A stretch of 64,000 bases of DNA from Corydoras sp. C115 (Eukaryota; Chordata; Actinopteri; Siluriformes; Callichthyidae): NCBI GenBank assembly GCA_019802505.1, contig JAFMOC010000269.1, positions 424,501 to 488,500 on the forward strand. The letters run 5' to 3'. The position numbers were made by a program, and so were the translations under genes. The notes beneath the pieces were generated by a model. It saw nothing but the letters and a program-made list of their open reading frames with translations. It was not told the origin of the DNA and made no database searches. Shown one piece after another: positions 30,623-44,400 of the stretch (the first letter of the stretch is position 1; each line of letters begins with the position of its first letter).

Positions 30623-31462
30623 CCTTTTTTTCCACACACACATACATACACAAAAACACACATACATACACACATACATATATACATACACACACACACT
30701 GCATTGAGATTCAGGTTCCATTTATATGTTAGGAAGTCACATAAACAAGTGCTGGATTAAAACATCAGCTGGTAACATGAAATGAAAACACATGCTTAAA
30801 AAGTCTAGATATGAACGAACACACACACACACACACACCGGCCACTTTATTATGTACAGCTGATTGGTTCTGTTCTGATCAGACAGATGGGGCTTGTTCC
30901 ATTCTGTAGTCCATCTGTTCCCCTACAGACTCTGTTAGTCTGTTTGGTATGTTCTCCGATTATCAGGACCCCACAGAGCAAGTGTTATTAGGTGGTGTAT
31001 GATGGTTCTGTGTGTCTGATCCACTCGTACCTAAACAACACACTCACACGGCTGCACCACCTCGACACCATCACTGCAGTACTGAGAATCATTCACCACC
31101 CTCACACACCCCCAACCAATGTAAAGAACATTCTAAAGTACAATAACAAAGTATGTGGAGAACTGCAAAGTCCATCCACACCACGTTCCAAATGATAATG
31201 CAAATTGGATTGAAGTGTCATAAAGATTTCACTTTTTATTTCTTAATTAAACTGGTGGATGGTGTCGTCTCTGATCTTTGGATCTCTGTGATGATTAGTG
31301 TTCCAGAGGAGCCCAATTAACAGAAAACTAATTAAGAACGTTCCACGTTGTCACGCCGGCAATGTGTAGCAAGCCAGCACACTGGAATGTGATGCTCCTC
31401 AGGGTGGAGGAACCTTCAAAGACCTGCACCTCCACCCAGAGCGCTGACACGGCACTATTTAG

Positions 31463-31925
31463 TAGGGGTGAGCTGCAATATTCACTGATTCGACGATTCG
31501 ATTCGGAGAACCGTAGTCGACTATGAACCTCATAGTCGAATGTACCATTTTGACCACATGGGGTCATGGGGCGCCCATGGCTGCTGCTAAGCATTAGTTT
31601 TTACATGAAATGTCTTTGTTTTCGTTATATATATAGCCTTTCGTCAAATAAATTCATCCTAATTTCTGTTAATATATATTTTTTAAATGATGTGTGTGCT
31701 TTAACAATAGGCTACACATTAATAAAGCTCCCCCTGCAGTTAGTTGCACATTCCAAATGAACAGAAAAACAAGTAAAATATAAAAAAAAAAAAATCTTTT
31801 TTAAAAACCATGCTTATAGCGCCATCTTGTGGTGAAATTTTAACTGATTCGACTATCAGTCGACTATAGGGAAAATCTGACGAATCAGATTCGACTATGA
31901 AAATCCTTAGTTGAAGACACCCCTA
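31463..31925. mobile_element. hAT-like MITE
   Basis: 463 bp with TAGGGGTG/CACCCCTA ends and an exact 8-bp target duplication CTATTTAG (31455-31462, 31926-31933). Many internal inverted short repeats (GTCGACTA, CATAGTCGAA). It is inserted in an older Tc1-related relic. Confidence 0.87.
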
Positions 31926-32212
31926 CTATTTAGTGCTCCTGCGCTGGTGATTGGTCGTTATGGGTTTTTAAAGAGAGAACCTCATGACCTGGCCACCATC
32001 GTAGCCCTGACCTCAAACCTATAGAGAACCTGCAAAAAATCCAAACAATAACTCTCCAACCAGGAGTGAAGGTGATCTGAATGTTAGGTTCCTATGGTAA
32101 CGGAACCTGCCTGTGCGACCAGGTTGAAAAAGCTTTTGATTTCAGCGACTGTGATCTCCCGAAGCCGCAAACTCAAACATTAAATGTGTCTGATCATTTG
32201 GACAGCTTGAGT

Positions 32213-32218
32213 TTTATT
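32213..32218 (-). terminator. Candidate tspan9 polyadenylation hexamer
   Basis: TTTATT on + is AATAAA on the - strand, about 370 nt after the tspan9 stop. It lies inside transposon-derived sequence, so tspan9 may instead use a site not seen here. Confidence 0.3.
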
Positions 32219-32586
32219 TTGAAGGGTGATATCATCAGGGGGGTTTGGTTAATAAGATTAGATTTATATTCTAACTTAAGAGCGTGATTAAAACATTCAG
32301 GAGAACCGAAAGATAACACTGTCTATAATCATCTGGAACATGGAGGGAGTGAAGGTGCAGAACGGTGGGGGGGGTGTACCTAATGAAATGGCCGGTGAGG
32401 GGAACATTTTGGAAGCTTCCGGAGCAGACGGGTGGGTCCTCCTGATGGGGCTCTTTGATGGGAATGAATCCAGAGTGAACCTGATGATGTGGTGGAACCG
32501 CAGCACTACCCTTTAAAATCATTTACACACTGAGCAACCTCTCTTTTTACAATCGCTAGAATCCGAGCGAGGGAGGGGGGGTGCGT

Positions 32587-32658
32587 TTAGGCGGTGTACT
32601 TCTTTCCTGCCCTGTGGATCTGCTGGTACAGCGTCATGGAGAATGCCATACCAAGGAG
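32587..32658 (-). CDS. tspan9: tspan9 last coding exon, residues 217-239 and stop
   Basis: Acceptor tcctgcag. It encodes LLGMAFSMTLYQQIHRAGKK then YTA and TAA (32589-32587). It has the usual length and ending of TSPAN9. A candidate polyadenylation hexamer on the - strand lies at 32218-32213. Confidence 0.93.
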   Translation of the reverse strand, partial: LLGMAFSMTLYQQIHRAGKKYTA

Positions 32659-35154
32659 CTGCAGGAGAGACCGGAACATAAAACATCAGCTGCATTCATA
32701 CAGACTCCATTACCACCAACATACACGGCTTTGACTGTGTACTGTGTGTGTGTGTGTGTGTGTATTGTGTAAACTGTTTGTGTGTGTGTGTGTGGTTGTG
32801 TGTATTTATTGTGTAAACTGTGTGTGTGTGGTATGAATTTATTGTGCACACTGTGTGTTTATTGTGTAAACTGTGTGTATATTTATTGTGTAAACTCTGT
32901 GTGTGTGTGTATTTATTGTGTAAACTGTGCGTGTGTGTATTTATTGTGTAAACTGTGTGTGTGTGGTATGAATTTATTGTGTACACTGTGTGTGTTTATT
33001 GTGTAAACTGTGTGTTTGTGTGTGTGGTATGTATTTATTGTGTAAACTCTGTGTTTATTGTGTAACCTATGTGTGGTATGTATTTATTGTGTAAACTGTG
33101 TGTGTTTATTGTGTAAACTGTGTGTGTTTATTGTGTAAACTGTGTGTGTATATTTATTGTGTAAACTGTGTGTGTGTATTTATTGTGTAAACTGTGTGTG
33201 TATATTGTGTAAACTGTGTGTGTGTATTTATTGTGTAAACTGTGTGTGTGTATTTATTGTGTAAACTGTGTGTGTTTATTGTGTAAACTGTGTGTGTATA
33301 TTTATTGTGTAAACTGTGTGTGTGTATTTATTGTGTAAACTGTGTGTGTATATTTATTGTGTAAACTATGTGTGTGTATTTATTGTGTAAACTGTGTGTG
33401 TTTATTGTGTAAACTGTGTGTGTATATTTATTGTGTAAACTGTGTGTGTTTATTGTGTAAACTGTGTGTGTATATTTATTGTGTAAACTGTGTGTGTGTA
33501 TTTATTGTGTAAACTGTGTGTGTGCTTATTGTGTAAACTGTGTGTGTATATTTATTGTGTAAACTGTGTGTGTGTGTGTGTTTATTGTGTGAACTGTGTG
33601 TGTTTATTGTGTAAACTGTGTATGTGTGTGTGTGTGTCAGGTACCTGGATGACCAGCACACACATGGCAATGGTGCCCAGCAGGTGTTTATTATCATCCA
33701 GCCAGTCCACGACCTTCTCGTAGCAGCCCTGAACCCAAACACACACACACATCAGATCACATCAGATCAGTCAGGGTTCCGAACCCTGAGAACCTCAGAA
33801 CCACATCTCCAGAGCGTCTGTCGGTTCAGAACACTGACCCGGGACCAGAAGACGTTGCTGGCGTTGCGCCCACACTCTTTGTAATGCTCCTGACAGCAGC
33901 GGTCTGGCACGCTCTTATCCGGCAGGGCATCGTGCCAGTCTGTGTGCCCGGTCACCCCGCAGCATTGCCACTGAAACACAACACGTTCCCTCATTCAACA
34001 TTCACCAGGACATTCCCAAAATGCAGAAAACACACGTCTTCACCACAACGGCAACATCACGGGCTACGGGTTATTATCAAATCAGTTTAAATTATTTAAT
34101 ATCAGTTTAATATTTAATATCAGTTTAAATAAGTCATTCTGAAAATACTGATATATAACAGAGACTCAATATAAACTATTAATATATAAATACACAATCT
34201 AAATACACACTGTGTTTATTAATATCATAATATCATCATAACCACAAACTGATGTAACTTCCAGCCAAATGTCAGGACCCACCCGTCCAAACATCCACCC
34301 CCCCCCCCCCCCCACCCACCACCACCACAGCTTATTTAAATAACTACCCCCCCACCCCACCCCTCCACCCAAAACAGTGCGCGAGCCTGTCAGTTATTTT
34401 ATCACAGTGATATTTGAGAGTCGCAGACCATAGTTGTAACGTTTCGTAATGATATGAAACGTCAATCGTGTATGACCCTAACTCTCAACATCAAACTTTT
34501 CACATTTTATTAAAAAAAACAATAATAAAAAAATAACGTTACATTCACCAATAATAAAAATGATGAATATTAATAATATGGTGTAACGATGTTATCTAAT
34601 CCGGTTTATAAAGTGAACATTGGTTGCTAAGCAACGAGATCAATGACCAGTGAATCAAAAATATAGATGTTGGTATGAAATAGTTTTTTCATCCATCCAA
34701 TCATCCATTATCTTTCGCTTTCCCCATGCCCATCCAGGGGAGAACATCTCGGGCGCTGGGCAGATACACCCAGGACATACACACTCTATACGGGGCAATT
34801 TGGAGAATTCAATTCACCTTGATCCATGTTTTTAGACTGTGGGAGGAAACCGGAGAACCCGGAGGAAACCCACGCGGACACAGGGAGAACATGCAAACTC
34901 CACCCAAATTGGGATTCGAACCGGGAATCACTAGTGCTGAGAGGAGAACATGTCAACCACTAAACCACCAAAAATTAACAAATTGAAATTTACATTTTTA
35001 ATCTGCTCTTTGAACAAAATGTGGCATCAAAACATCTTCAAAATAAACACAGATACCGTTAGAAATGTATTAATTAGCTTTAAATAAATGTTTGTGTTTA
35101 TATTAGCTTGAGACAAAATAAAAAAATCAAATATACTGAAATTACACACCTTAC

Positions 35155-35194
<40 letters not shown>

Positions 35195-36364
35195 ATATTT
35201 TGGTATAAAAAAAAAAAAAGATGATATAATTGAATCTTTATGTTAAAATCTATTTCTTTGATGTTAATTAGAATCCTGTAACACAGATCTCCATCACATC
35301 ATCAGATGAGATTCCCATGATGTCATTACTGAGATAAGACGACACATCAAAAACGAGATATAAAGATGACGTCATGTGACATGTTTTTAATTGTGGGTTT
35401 ATGTTGCCATGCAGCTCCTTAAAATTAGGCTACAGCTTCGGCTGATTAATTAGCAACGCACTAACGACACCCTCATGAGACGAGGCTTTCACCCACACTG
35501 ATTTGGCAGAGTGCAGTTCTCATTTCCACTTGAGGTTCTCTGATCTGAACATGCTCCTCACTCGGTCACCCGACGTCGGTCATGTCCGCATGAAGCATGA
35601 CGGAACTCCAGGGTTGCTCTAAAGCGGAAGTGCATGTAAAACAACCCGGCTGCTTTTTAATTACTCATTAGAAACGTGGGCGGCACGGTGGCTTAGTGGT
35701 TTAGCATGTTCTCCTCTCAGCACTAGGGATTCCCGGTTGGAATCCCCATCTGGGTGGAGTTTGCATGTTCTCCCCATGTCCGTGTGGGTTTCCTCCAGGT
35801 TCTCTGGTTTCCTCCCACAGTCAAAAAGTGGGTGTTCAGTGATAGATTGGGGTCCTGTCCTGGGTGTATCTGCCCAGCGCCCGAAACGTTCTCCCCTGGA
35901 TGGGCATGGGGAACCCCCCCGCAAACCTAATATAGGATAAAGTGGAAGATAATGAATGAATGAATTAGAAACGTATATGTGCACCATCGCAGTCAAAACT
36001 TTGGACACGCCCCCTTCCAGCTCCATCCTCTACCTCAGGGGTGTTCACATTTTTCTGACCCGAAATCTACTTTTTTACAGACAGGTCATGTGATCTATCA
36101 GGATTCACCCATATTAATCTTTAATGTTGAAACCTGTTTACGCTCATTTTGTGGAATCAGTAGAAAAGCCTTGGCTTCGGGTTGCCATGTTTACAGAAAT
36201 GACTGTTTTATTAAAGACATGAAGAGAACGTGGTTCTAGAGCAGCCTTTGTCTCAGGGATATCACACACGTCTTCCCTAAAGGGCACGTTGTAGTTTTTT
36301 GTAGAACACAAACAGCTGGACTTTTTGTCCAGTGCGTTTGTTATCCTGAATATTGTGCAGTCTC

Positions 36365-36435
<71 letters not shown>

Positions 36436-37140
36436 CAGACTGTATGATGTTCCATGCGTTGCGCAGGCCGATGTTGTTGTCGGTGTTGTACAGCTGCAGA
36501 CCCTCCTTCAGATCCTGCTGTGCATTCTCACTCACCTGAGAACACACACAGGTGCACATTAAACATCACCGTGTGTATTACACGCATTGTGGAGCTGGTA
36601 CGTGTGTATGTGTACATGTGTACATCTGTAAGTGCGTGTGTATGTGTGTATATCTGTATATGTGTGTCTGTTTGTATGTCTGTATGTGTGTCTGTGTATT
36701 TGTATACGTCTGCATGTGAGTGTGTGCGTATTTGTGTACGTCTGTATGTGTGTGTATATGTGTGTAGGTGTGTATGTGTGTTTGTGTGTACGTCTGTATA
36801 TGTAAGTGTGTGTGTGTTTGTCTGTGTATGTGTATACGTGTACATGTGTAGGTGTGTCTGTACGTGTGTGTGTATATATATGTGTGTAGGTGTGTATGTG
36901 TGTCTGTTTGTACTTCTGTATGTGTCTGGGTATGTGTATACGTATGTATGTGTCTGTGTGTGTGTGTGTGTGTGTATGTCTGTATGTGTGTGTGTGTGTG
37001 TGTGTGTGTAATGCTGTACCTTGTCTGTATAGAGAAAGAAGAGGATGAGCAGAATCAGTTCTGCGAGCAGAATCATCAACAGAACGATGAAGAACTGAAA
37101 CAGAACGGTGTGATGGGGGGGAATTATTACAACATGTTAT

Positions 37141-37206
<66 letters not shown>

Positions 37207-38322
37207 AGTGAAGCGTAAGCAGTGGGCAGCCCTATACACAGCGCTCAGTAAACCATTGGGGTTAGGGGCCTTGTTCAAGTGCACTTCAGCCGTAGTACTT
37301 GTTGGGACTGGGAATCGAACCGGGGACCTGCGGGTCACATGGCTGGTTCCTTACCCACAATCCCACCACTGCCCCTGACTCTCCTGATGCAGGTAAAGCT
37401 GTTCTCTCTCTCTCTCTGTGTGACAGCATGCACAGTGGTAATCAAAGGTAATTAGCACCCCCTATCAGAGGACCTACTGATGATCTGTGTGCAGGTCTAT
37501 GACATGGCCTGTCTCCGTCCTCATTGTGTCCTGTCGTGTGTCTCTGACTCAGTCTGATCAAATGATTGACGAGTTAATTATTAGTTGACAACATATTGAC
37601 TAATTGCTCCAGCTTCGAGGCGGGGGAGGGGGTGTCAATAGAATGTTAAAAGAACAGATCTGTGTTCCTTCAGGGCAAAGACGCTCAAAGAACCATAAAC
37701 TACAGGATCAAAACGCCGACTCATCACTGAGTGGGCACACTTACTTACTTACACAGATATAGGGGCAATTTAGAGCAGGCAATTCACATTAAATCCCAGT
37801 TTTTGGACTGTGAGGTGGACATGCGTGGCCTCCATTTATTTTTATTTTTTTAAGTTTACAGCGAGGAAGTGACCAACCACAGAACCGACCGAGACCCGCT
37901 CCGGAACCCGTCCAGCACTTTGGACCCTTTTAAAGGTTCACTCTCTGTATCCGACACCCTGAATGCCAGCGGGAGGTCTGTTTACACACCCCCCTATATC
38001 CCCATGAGCACCCGAGGCCGTCACTCACACTCAGCAACAGGCACTTGTTCTCCTTGATGGCGCCCATGCAGCCCAGGAAGCCCGTCACCATGACGATGGA
38101 GCCGAGGATGATGACCAGGTTGGCAGCTGAGAGCGAGGGGAAAGAGGGGGAGAAGGTGGCAAAGCTCCCCTGAGACATGGAGAGCCAGATGCCGACTCCC
38201 AGCAGGCCGCAGCCTGACAGCTGGAGAGCGAGAGACAGTGAGAGAGAGAGAGACAGAGAGACAGAGAAAAAGAAAGAGAGAGAGACAGAGAGAGAGGGAG
38301 AGAGAGAGGGAGAGACCGAGAA

Positions 38323-38368
<46 letters not shown>

Positions 38369-38378
38369 AGAGAGAGAC

Positions 38379-38451
<73 letters not shown>

Positions 38452-41400
38452 ATTACAATTTCAATCTGTACTGTTTCAGTGAGGTGATGAGATGGAGGTA
38501 GTGTGATCCGTGGGGGCATCCCTGCACCGTCAGTAATATGATTCTGAAAATGAGAATCTCTTTTGCAAATGCAGGTGAGAATGAGAATGCACTACACTAA
38601 TATTATGACATTCCCCAAATTAGTTTGCAGACAGATGCAGAGCCAGGTCAGGAATATTATTAAGGATTATTAATGGGGTGGCGTACAGCGGGCCTAATCT
38701 TCCAGCCACTCAGTCCATCTTTGGTTATAGTTGTCTGAGGTTTGGCATGTTCTTTCAGCGGATCACTTTATGCAGAAACCCTAATATGGCACCTTTTTGA
38801 TGAAAGATGAAATATTAAACTCATGTTAACAATATTAATTAATGTATCCACATGCGTGCGACTTCACGCACCGAGCCGTGTGGCCCATACAAAACAATTC
38901 TTGAGGAATACAGCATAGCATTACACCCCTAGTAGCCACATAAGCTCGGGAGTACTTTAAAGAACCACGGTCCGCTAACACAACCTGCTGCATCGGACGG
39001 ATACACTGGGTTTCTCGGTCGCGTGTTGTTTTAAAACATGTGCATCGTCTGAATCAGTAACAGGTAAAAAACCTAGATGAGAATTTCCCTCATGAATTAC
39101 TAAATTGTAAACAATTTTTAAAGACGCTGACGGCGACGGCGACATAGTGTCAAGCCATGATTCCTCTGGAGCCGAATCAGAAACATATACCACAAACCAA
39201 AAGACAGCTACAAATATTATTATTAACATCAAAACAAACGTAAGCGTGACATTTCTGATAAACCTTTGGAAATGTTTTAAAGCATTCCATTCACATTTTA
39301 CAAATATAATTAATGTGCATTATTACAAATATAATTAATGTGCATCATTACAAATATAATTAATGCAAATGGAATTGAAGTGAATCATTGCAAATGGAAT
39401 TAATGTGAATCATTGCAAATGGAATTGAAGTGAATCATTGCAAAAAGAATTACTGTGAATCATTGCAAATGGAATTGAAGTGAATCATTGCAAATAGAAT
39501 TAACGTGAATCATTGCAAATGGAATTGAAGTGAATCATTGCAAATAGAATTGAAGTGAATCTTTGCAAATAGAATTGAAGTGAATCATTGGAAATAGAAT
39601 TGAAGTGAATCTTTGCAAATAGAATTGAAGTGAATCATTGCAAATAGAATTAATGCAAATCATTGCAAATAGAATTAATGCGAATCATTGCAAATAGAAT
39701 TAATGTGAATCATTACAAATAGAATTAATGTGAATCATTGCAAATAGAATTAATGTGAATCATTGCAAATAGAATTAATGTGAATCATTACTAATAGAAT
39801 TAATGTGAATCATTGCAAATAGAATTAATGTGAATCATTGCAAATAGAATTAATGTGAATCATTACAAATAGAATTAATGTGAATCATTACAAATAAAAT
39901 TAATGTGAATCATTGCAAATAGAATTAATGTGAATCATTGCAAATAGAATTAATGTGAATCATTACAAATAGAATTAATGTGAATAATTGCAAATAGAAT
40001 TAATGTGAATCATTACAAATAGAATTAATGTGAATCATTGCAAGCTCCAAAACTGATGAAGCCCAAAAGCTGACAGAAGAATCTGAATGGGAACTTAAAT
40101 ATAAAATATTGATGTAATTTATACATTCACATTTGGTCATTTATTGGACGCTTTTATCCAAAGCGACTTACACAGTGAGCACAGGGTTCATCACAACATC
40201 CCTGGAGCAATGAGGGTTAAGGGTTAAGGGTCTTGCTCAAGGACCCACACTGATAACTTCAGTGGACCTGGGATTTGAACCCACAACCTTCAGATTGTTA
40301 GCCCAACATCCTATTTTAACAATGAACAATGCTTTATTGTCATTTAAACATGTGAGGCGGCGAGATGTGAAGGTGGAAAAAATGCAAAATGCATCGTCTC
40401 ATCATCAGTGATATCGCGTGTTATCGTATCGTCCCGCACTCTTACGGCCGCGCTGTGAGCGTCGTTTCGTCTCCCGAGCCCGGTTCTATTAGAATGTAAA
40501 TGAGATCTGAGCAGGCCGCGCGGTCTGACGGAGCCGGCCGCGGAAACGCCTCTGATTTGCAGGCGTGCTCGTGATAATGTCAAATATATTTGCAGAAATG
40601 CGGCGCAGAGCACACTGATCTCTCAGGCTCTCATCACGAACGGCGGAACATGAAGTTCCTCAACCTCTCACCACACCGTAACCGCCTGAAGAACCGGAAC
40701 GTGAGACGCATACTGAAAACAAACCTCAGATTTCAGCTCGTCATTCCCGAGCAGAAGAATAAAGCGCCTCAGTCACAAAACATCACGTTTCAAATTTGCT
40801 GAGTCGTAAAAACGTAAATAATGAGATTATACAAAAGATGTTGTGTAGACTTATATTCCTCTGTAGGACTTTCGTAGGTTTGGGGTTAAGGAAATGGCCT
40901 TGCGACCTAAAGGTTCCTGGTTTAGTTCCTGGACCCACCAAGTACTACAACTGAAGAGCCCTTGAGCAAGGCACCTAGCCCTAATTGCTAAAATGACTCT
41001 TAACGCATGATAAAGCGACACAGCTACAATTTCTAAATAAGTTTGGGAAACTTCGCCTGAATAAAACAGTACAATACAGACATGGCTGAACATGAGGGAC
41101 GACACAATAATCGTTTTGGCAATCAATCGTGATTAAAACCCTAACAATTAATTAATCGTAAAAGCACAAACATCGTCAAGGCGACATACATAAGAAATAT
41201 ACATATAATGTCGGTGGTGGGAACTTTGGACCATGTGACGCAACTTAATTTATATAATGTTTACAACTTAACATCCCACAGTGAGGTTGGTTCTCATAGC
41301 AACAGATTTAACTGTTTGAGTTTTTATATTTAAGTTTGTTGCCCATTTACCACAATGAGCGTTCATCAGTTAAACTAATAAAACTAATATGAAATGAGTA

Positions 41401-44400
41401 TACAGTACCAGTCAGACATTAGGACACACCCTTTCTGACTGCACTTTGTAGTTCTATAATTCCAGACTGTAGTCCATCTGTGTTCTGTGTTGTTGTTAGT
41501 CCCCTGCTGGTTCTCAGGAGCATCACAGAACAGGTATCATTTGGGTGGTGGATTGTTGATGGTCGGTTCTACAGTGACACTGATGCGCTGAGCACACCTC
41601 ACTGACACTGCCGGGATAGGATATAATGCACCCATTAAATAATCCCTGCTCTGTGGTGGTACTATTGGAGTTCTGATGGTCAGATAACAGAGCACACAGT
41701 ATTTACTGTAGAACACAAACAGATGGACTACAGGGTGGAGGTGGAGAACTACAAAGTCCATTAGGACCTGAGAACATGGAGCAAAAAGGGGGCGTGGCTT
41801 AACATTTGACTGGTACTGTATATATTAATGACATGATGGATTTTATGCTGATTCGCTGGCAGGAGGTTCGAAAAATAAAGCTTCATTGGAACCCCGACTC
41901 TGGATCAATAAGATGTTAAAGCATTTACTAAGGCTTCACTAGTCTCTCTCTCTCTCTCTCTCCTGTCCTTTCTCTCTCTCTCTCTCTCACACCCACTCAC
42001 ACAAAAAAGAAAGTTCTAGAAGATAAGAGATAAGAGAGAGATGAGAACAGAAGTGGCTGCTAAATAAATAATGACAATGTGAGAAACTCATATTTAGCAG
42101 TCTATAACTACGACATGCATCACTCTCTCTCTCTCCTGCTCTCTCGCTCATGCACCACCCCTCCTCCAGCAGCGCTCTGTATCACCCCTCCATACCACCG
42201 TCTGTGTCTTCTCCATAAACGCAGACCCTACAGACTGCTTTAGAACTCCTGAATTAAACATCAGGCAAAAAAGCCATCAGCGCAGTAATGACCCCGCCAT
42301 CAAATATAAATCACCATCAGCTGCACAGCCCAAAATACACACCTCACCGCTGCCAACGCCTCAGTAAGGAACCCAGCTATTGGCTGTCCGAAAAGTCGCT
42401 CGATGACGGCATCGCCTCATTTGCATAATACATGTTTTTGAAGCTGTGAAGGAATAACGTTGTGGGAGAAAAAAACACCCGAATTATATTAGAACTACAA
42501 ACGAACAACTCTGAAAAAAATAACTCTTGACTTCTGAAAGTCACTTTCTGACATGACTGAGACTCAAATTTAAAGTTAAAAGCAGTATTTATTTCTTTTT
42601 ATGTCTCAATGAAAACTCAGCACTATTTCCATCCCAATCTGTAAACATGGGGCGGGGTCAGTCATCGTTAAATCATCATCATCATCATCGTTCAATCATC
42701 ATCGACACACTAGGGGTGCTGAAAAAAATCGATTCTTCAATGAATCGCGATTCGTAGTCCAGGCAATTCGTAATCGATTCAAAATGTCCAAGAATCGATT
42801 TTTTAAAAATGCGTTTAAGTTTTATTTTTTGGCGCCCCCTCCCGAGCGTACTGCTCAACATGAGCACAACTGTTTACAACAGTGTAAAATGAAATCGCGG
42901 CATTTTGGAAACATGACGAATGTGTGAGCGCGTTTGGCGTGACATCACTCTGAGATAAAATTGTAACGGGGCGACCAGCCACTAGGGGTAGGCGACGAAG
43001 TGCCGGTGAAGGGCGGCGTCCTGGTGGGAGAACTGCAACTCCCAGAAGGCGCCGCGCTAATCAACGGCAACAAGGCGCACCGGCCGGCGTACCTACTTAA
43101 ACAATGCGACAAGCCTCACGCTTTGTCGCACTGTAACCTGACGCTTGCCGCCACGTGACACTGTGACCGGTTTACCTTTGTTAGTGGGTACGACTGGGCC
43201 CGTTTAGAGGGGTCAGCCGTGGTACCGTCAGGAGACGGGAGGTATCTCAGCTCTTAGACATTCAGACATAGACAGCGCGTGGTGGTGGGCGTGTCGCTGG
43301 TTGGACAGTCGCCAGCGCTCGCCGCGTTTAGCTCGCGAATCGGTGGAGTGTGTGTGTGCGCTTTGCGTGTGTGTGTGCGCGCGGTCGAAGCGCACCACCT
43401 TCGTTGCCGACACGCGCGTTAGCGTGCTTTAAGTCCGCACGCGCGTATCGGATGTTTTTGTTTTTCCTCACTCGCGGCTCCGAGCTGTCGAAGAATTGTG
43501 TTTAGTGCGCATGCGCACAGACGTTGTGCATTCCGCGCGCTCCTTTACTTCACGTCAGTCGCTGCACAAAGGATTGTGCGGAAGCGCGCTCTTCCCTCAT
43601 TTGTAGTTTATTTGAACCGTGTTTTTCAGCCGCCGGGAACCCGGTAGGCTCCTTAGTTGACTTATTATACCGCTGTTCAGCGTGATTTATGTTTAACGTT
43701 CCTGACTTCGATCCCCGTACAGTGCAATCTGCAGAACCAGTTCACTCCCTATTATATTACCCCTTTATTGTTCACACCTTTTAATTTGTTCTCATTTGCG
43801 TCCTTGATTATTATTTCCCGGGCACTGGGTGATAGTCGCCACTAGGGGCTTCCACTGAGTCCGTAACTTGCTTCCTCCTCTCCCCTCACCATAACAGTAC
43901 AGTGCGACCAGTATGGAGGCAGCGGACTTTAAGTTATTTCAGGAAGCCTTGCAACAACAGGGGACAGCCATCGGCCGGCATGAGCAGTTGTTGGAGCAGA
44001 TAACCCAGCAGCTCGCCCTCATGACTCAACTACAATCTGAGGCTGCGGCTTCGGTGCCTCTACCTCCCTCTAGGGGGCCTCCTAGGGCATCAACATCTGG
44101 GACCCCTGAGGCATACGTCTCCCCCCCTGAACGTTTTGCTGGAGAGGCAGATAAATGCCGTGGATTCTTGCTGCAGTGCTCCTTAACTATCGAGCAGCAG
44201 CCATCACGCTTCCCCACTGAGCGCGCCAAGGTAGCGTTCATGATCTCCCTTCTTACGGGTAGGGCATTGACCTGGGCCACATCCCTGTGGGAGGCGGACG
44301 CGCAGGAATGTGCCAGCGAGCTGGCTTTCCGCCGCGCACTCCGGCAAACGTTTTATAACCCCAAGGAGGGTAAGAAGGTGTCGGCTCGTCTCCTTTCCTT

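Larger units (their letters stand above)
30836..32398. mobile_element. Decayed Tc1-related element(s) with caccggccacttta ends
   Basis: Begins caccggccactttattatgt and ends cctaatgaaatggccggtgag, the same ends as the 54813 family. Near 31985-32035 a short translation resembles the transposase motif PDL(K)PIENL. A hAT-like MITE (31463-31925) is inserted. Whether this is one long relic or two short ones cannot be settled by eye. Confidence 0.5.

Noticed and set aside
36454..37338. Long open frames (185, 183, 259 codons) over tspan9 introns
   Set aside because: They run through TG/CA arrays, overlap real tspan9 exons in the wrong frame and have no family similarity.
38177..38519. Arg/Glu- and Ser/Leu-repeat open frames
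   Set aside because: Products of the (GA)n/(CT)n tract next to tspan9 exon 2.
43228..43413. 61-codon - strand frame present in both LTRs
   Set aside because: Identity only reflects LTR identity; His/Thr-rich low complexity.
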